DNA of 64,000 nt from Paulinella micropora (Eukaryota; Cercozoa; Imbricatea; Euglyphida; Paulinellidae), in the NCBI GenBank assembly GCA_019918135.1, contig WBZZ01000913.1:155001-219000 (forward strand). The letters are read 5' to 3'. Both the position numbers and the translations under genes were made by a program. Position 1 is the stretch's first letter, and every line of letters starts with the position of its first letter. Of the stretch, positions 61,801-64,000 are shown piece by piece. The notes under the pieces are model-generated. The model was not told where the DNA came from, did not search any database, and saw only the letters and a list, made by a program, of their open reading frames with translations.

Positions 61801-63271
61801 CGTCGAAGCAACTCTTGACCGCAGCATCGCAGTCGTAGTCCAGCACCACGAGCCTGGCACCAACAGCGCTGGCCAGGCAGAACTGTGCTAGCTGTTCGGC
61901 CAGCGCGCTGCTGTCTGCGCCGGTGACGACGAGGTCGAGCAGGCAGCCGGCCGCGTCGGCGGCGTTGGGCGGCGGGTGCGTCCACTGCAACCGTTGGCGG
62001 AAGGGCAGCAACTGGACGTTTGACAGGGCACGCGCGCCGCCGCGCAGCAGCAGCAGGGGGGGAGAGTCCGCGCACAGGAGCCGGGCCCTGAGCTGCACGC
62101 CGCGCTTGTACCAGGACCGGTCCAGCACCGCGCCCCCGGCCGGCGTCCCCGCGGGGGGCGCACTGCCCGTGCCCGACCAGAACCGCTGCGCCGCGCCGTC
62201 CAGCCCGATCAGCAGCGAGCTGTCGTCCACGTCGTCGAGCTCGGTTGACGTTGGGCCGTGGCCACCCGAGACGGACACCAGCGTGGCCGTCAGCGTGTAC
62301 CAGAGGTTCAGGAAGCAGGCGATTTCTTCTTCTGTCTGGCAGCGGGCCCAGAGCGGGCCCGGCGAGCCCATCAGTACGGTTTGGTACACGTGGCGGACGG
62401 CGCCCAGCTCCCAGGCCAGCGCGGGGAACGCGTCCGACAGCAGCTTCTCGCAGATGGCCAGGCCGCGCCCCGCGCCCTCCAAACCGTGCGGCAGAACCGT
62501 GCTGCTGGGCGGCAGCAGCACGTCGCAGGGCAGCATGACGCGGTAGTCGACGATGGGCTGCAACGACACCTCCTTGGCGCCCGCAACGACGGGCGCGCTC
62601 GGGTCCCACAGCAGCTGCAGTGAGTGCCGCAGCACGGCCGCGTGTTGTTTCTGCAGCAGGCACCAGCAGCCGTGCTGGCAGTTGGCGCCCGTCGCAACCC
62701 AGGCGAGCGGCAGCTCCAGGCGCAGCGCCGGGCCCACGGCAGAGCCCGGGTCGTGTTTCTGCCAGCAGACCAGCTCCTCGTGGGATTCGGGGATTGTAAG
62801 CCGCCACAGTTCCGTTTCGCTCCCCCCGAGGCCGCGGCCTACGACCCAGATCTCGGGCGTATTTTTCGCTGGCCGGACCCCGCTGATCTCGGTCAGGATG
62901 GCCGACGCCACGCGGGCCACCAGGAACACCGCCTCGGGCGGAGGGTGTTGCCAGCGGCCGGACACCGCGTCGCGCGCCGCGCCGAACGTCTTGATGTAGG
63001 CCGCGCTGGCCTTGGTACGCTGGTAGTTCACGAAGGTCTCGCTGGCCTGCTGGTACGACAGGGCTATCTGGTGGTACACGCCCTTCGTCTCTGGCTCCAG
63101 CAGGTGTTGCAAGCCCCCTCCCGCGCCGCGTTCCTTGGACAGCAACGCATCCTCGACCATCTTCCACGTGGACAAGGTCGACTGCTGTAATTCAGTCCCG
63201 TTGCTGGCGCGGTTCGCCAGTTGGATCTGCATGATCACCGTGAACCAGGCGGGCGGCTGCTTGGAAGGCAT
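58868..63271 (-). CDS. Giant arm-encoded protein, 1,467 residues, looks whole
   Basis: One open frame from the ATG at 63,271 (MPSKQPPAWFTVIMQ). About 1,100 residues of mixed globular sequence, rich in Ala, Leu and Trp, are followed by a charged linker. That linker has EDDEQES acidic and KRRRVQISRRP basic nuclear-signal-like segments (about 1,190-1,240). About 160 residues of tandem Gly-Trp repeats complete it. Its size is in the range of herpesvirus major capsid or tegument proteins, but I see no diagnostic motif, and a repeat tail is unusual for a capsid protein. A tegument-like or host-interaction role is equally possible. A near-identical but broken copy lies in the left arm. Confidence 0.75.
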   Translation of the reverse strand: MPSKQPPAWFTVIMQIQLANRASNGTELQQSTLSTWKMVEDALLSKERGAGGGLQHLLEPETKGVYHQIALSYQQASETFVNYQRTKASAAYIKTFGAARDAVSGRWQHPPPEAVFLVARVASAILTEISGVRPAKNTPEIWVVGRGLGGSETELWRLTIPESHEELVCWQKHDPGSAVGPALRLELPLAWVATGANCQHGCWCLLQKQHAAVLRHSLQLLWDPSAPVVAGAKEVSLQPIVDYRVMLPCDVLLPPSSTVLPHGLEGAGRGLAICEKLLSDAFPALAWELGAVRHVYQTVLMGSPGPLWARCQTEEEIACFLNLWYTLTATLVSVSGGHGPTSTELDDVDDSSLLIGLDGAAQRFWSGTGSAPPAGTPAGGAVLDRSWYKRGVQLRARLLCADSPPLLLLRGGARALSNVQLLPFRQRLQWTHPPPNAADAAGCLLDLVVTGADSSALAEQLAQFCLASAVGARLVVLDYDCDAAVKSCFDALTAHPAWQTRLVARLGVLACVTTAPAGVALPDRAGLHTIAPHQSAAHALPVAGLCRAKPALVPPGPPRAPIVRRDFEPIKHRPQAQWSFVYYEEKNAGARAEELIRLAPATTELRNEPLRLLMVATLQDRLGTLMPGGHAHEVWVGEVQAWLARHIRQTGFVDNIPMAVNKRWQDRMAAALIDHERTSGSSGFWTWCMEILLCVVSEGSAAGCLSSTSAPQVALYALRLLWACARRSWKARGLVSLCGGGGELEIQTVLRNKSHARRVRTEFDVAHINSGRPSWFESLRTICCYDELPALRFKGTERPVAAPPVPTAVRGASVLGLEAAQPPLALGGKLPQTVAVWPLQQQQFGTFVLSDPDAVELLRLASQAFTEQPAAAALDQNTVKSRWGRNEPPAAQSMVNALKAAWMLLAPLSVLDVLVDLYAPCVRTMYANAREKNLLDERNRQRALLDWPDRDKSYESQLLISCYRQTGAALAEILWPRAAYDPTSSAELWDGKTRLLDTTTIRVGSAQGPAGPPCTPLPLIDYVLHRVGCGTRLLASEHGRQLLLFNVNARPVASTAAGDLASDVAVFGTLSVVLPTVPDQIPGFRRGIVSRLTQGRVSSLICTDFSLTAECMLTQECNKKPPAEAVVELGACLPNENECEWTFAPEDLPLRLRRFTGDVVRVLDEYKLPKQRAPAQPKPAQRRGKTKREPTDEWNSFYDEDDEQESYDSPIKRRRVQISRRPAKQAKPGYGVVGSKGRPRPAQKPDDWRCADWDNPDASSHQLTTARQPPHHRWGGPAPVRSWSSAFAATAASSSGSWNPPAQAASGWAKTAAAAPQTAGGWVTAEQPSTAAPQAAAGGWVTAEQPPTAAPQAAAGGWATAPTAVAAPQTSSGWATAPTAVAAPQTSSGWATAPTAAVAPQTSSGWATAPTAVAAPQTAGGWATAPTAVAAPQAAAGSWGPHSQSDGVSAQSSAHRAPDRREDLPAN
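58950..59360 (-). repeat. Coding tandem repeats, right arm
   Basis: The cleanest part is about five 48-bp units encoding GWATAPTAVAAPQTSS with small changes, next to longer GWVTAEQP(S/P)TAAPQAAAG units. Unit order and number differ from the left arm although flanking sequence is almost identical. Confidence 0.85.
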
Positions 63272-64000
63272 CGAATTGATTCGGGTTTTCCCCCCTTCGA
63301 CTAGCTAGGAGAGCCCCCTGGCGAGAGAGAGAGAAAGCACAAAAGGCAAGCGCTAGAGAACTGCGAGTACCAAAGAAAAACCGCTAGAGCACTCCAAGAG
63401 AGCTCCGGCTGCCCAGGGTGCAAAAGGGAAGGGGGGAGGGGTGGGGTCCGGGGGGGGGGAAAGAAGGAAGGGAGGGAGGGGAAAAGGAGCAAATTGCCCG
63501 GGCCTTTGGGTTGGGGGCGGGAGGGAAGGAAATGCAGCAGGCCCACGGCAAAGACGATTTCTGCTTGTGTTGTAGGGGGGGGGGCCGAAGGCGGAGAGGG
63601 GGGGGGAAACAGACAGCCAAGAAAAAAAAGCCCCCCCCCACTTTCTTTCCCCCACCTTCGGCCCCCCCTCCCACTTCTTTCCCCACGCTTCGAACCCCTC
63701 CCGTCTTTTGCTCCCAAGGTTTGCGAAATTTGCTTTTTTTTTTTTGCCCCTCCCGTCTTTCTTCTAATGCCCGGCTCCCTATTTTCTATCCACCGTTGAA
63801 AAGAAGAGTTCAGTCTTTTTTTTTACCGGCAAGCAAAAGAAAAGAAAAAAAAATCTCTTGTCCTGAGCCGTGGAGACAGTCGCCGATGGCAGGGCAGTGC
63901 TCGCCGCGTGGCTCGTTACCCCAGACCTTTCTGCGATTACGACCGGCCGCGCCCCGACTGGCACGCCTAATCAGCCCGTACTAGTGAAATGTGGTGGCCT
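63272..64000. other. Non-coding outer part of the right arm
   Basis: Mirrors the left-arm region upstream of the giant gene, with GA/CT repeat (63,323-63,333), G runs and C runs. The stretch matching the small gene at 40,574-40,855 is not present. No gene is supported. Confidence 0.6.

Larger units (their letters stand above)
27550..64000. mobile_element. Large dsDNA virus-like element (herpesvirus-like arm plan), partial
   Basis: About 36 kb of GC-rich, gene-dense DNA with genes on both strands, short intergenic spaces rich in C, G, A or CT runs, and a 10-kb unique segment between long inverted arms. The content includes FtsJ-like, AlkB-like, TMBIM-like, RING/TRAF, F-box-like, C2H2 and HNH-motif proteins. 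This mix is typical of large eukaryotic DNA viruses. No polymerase, terminase or certain capsid gene lies in the window, so the family is an inference; herpesvirus-like or mirusvirus-like are the leading options. Many genes look whole and perhaps half a dozen appear broken. The arms are nearly identical, which suggests a fairly young element or ongoing arm homogenisation. Confidence 0.6.
57478..64000 (-). repeat. Right arm of the large inverted repeat (reaches window edge)
   Basis: Reverse complement of 40,315-47,477, shorter by about 640 bases over the compared length. The inner boundary is sharp at 57,478. The outer end is not reached: the last bases still align with 40,315. Confidence 0.95.

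Noticed and set aside
60158-61891. Long open stretch on the plus strand of the right arm, and similar ones on other frames of both arms
   Set aside because: They are antisense or shifted shadows of the giant gene caused by high GC. Their composition is dominated by Arg, Ala, Gly and Pro without motifs.
58868-63271. Firm assignment of the giant arm protein as major capsid protein
   Set aside because: Only size and context suggest it. No HK97-type motif can be read from sequence, and the Gly-Trp repeat tail is unusual for a capsid.
27550-64000. Teratorn-type fusion of a herpesvirus with a piggyBac transposon
   Set aside because: No piggyBac transposase or TTAA-flanked terminal repeat is visible in the window. 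The join at 27,550 does not show TTAA.

Overview
The window is eukaryotic DNA made of two unlike halves. Bases 1 to about 27,550 have moderate GC and consist almost entirely of nested LTR retrotransposons. Bases from about 27,550 to the right edge are GC-rich, densely packed with intron-poor genes on both strands, and look like part of a large double-stranded DNA virus or virus-like element. No ordinary host gene, rRNA, convincing tRNA or CRISPR array was found. The retroelement types point to a eukaryote, perhaps a protist; the species cannot be named from the sequence.

Left half. A Ty1/copia element (copia A) starts off-window and ends with an LTR at 13,311-13,502. A short Ty3-type element with gag but no recognisable polymerase (114-5,038) is inserted in its leader. 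After 344 bp of unassigned DNA comes a second copy of the same copia family (copia B, from 13,847). Its integrase region is cut by a long Ty3/gypsy element (from 18,946) with gag, protease, RT, RNase H and integrase. That element stops near 27,550, where sequence composition changes abruptly. All these elements are relics carrying breaks in their frames.

Right half. About 27.5-40.3 kb is a unique region. It encodes a RING/TRAF-type zinc-finger protein, a possible fibre-like protein, a five-finger C2H2 protein, a possible PD-(D/E)XK protein, an F-box-like protein, an HNH-motif protein, an FtsJ-like methyltransferase and several unknowns. Then follow two long inverted arms (about 40,315-47,477 and 57,478 to the window end) around a unique segment of exactly about 10 kb. 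This is the plan of the short component of many herpesvirus genomes. Each arm carries a very large unknown gene (1,467 residues on the right) and a gene with weak resemblance to portal proteins. The unique segment encodes a seven-helix TMBIM/Bax-inhibitor-like protein, an AlkB-like 2OG-Fe(II) oxygenase, a small Cys/His-rich protein and an AT-richer island. The island holds two unrecognised broken genes around five tandem palindromic repeats. Related palindromes lie at 32.1-34.2 kb.

The gene set (cap methyltransferase-like, nucleic-acid demethylase-like, ubiquitin-linked and anti-apoptotic proteins) suits a large DNA virus that manipulates a eukaryotic cell. No polymerase, terminase or certain capsid gene is visible here, so assignment to herpesvirus-like or mirusvirus-like lineages is an inference. 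The element is treated as a fossil: many frames look whole and perhaps half a dozen genes appear broken.
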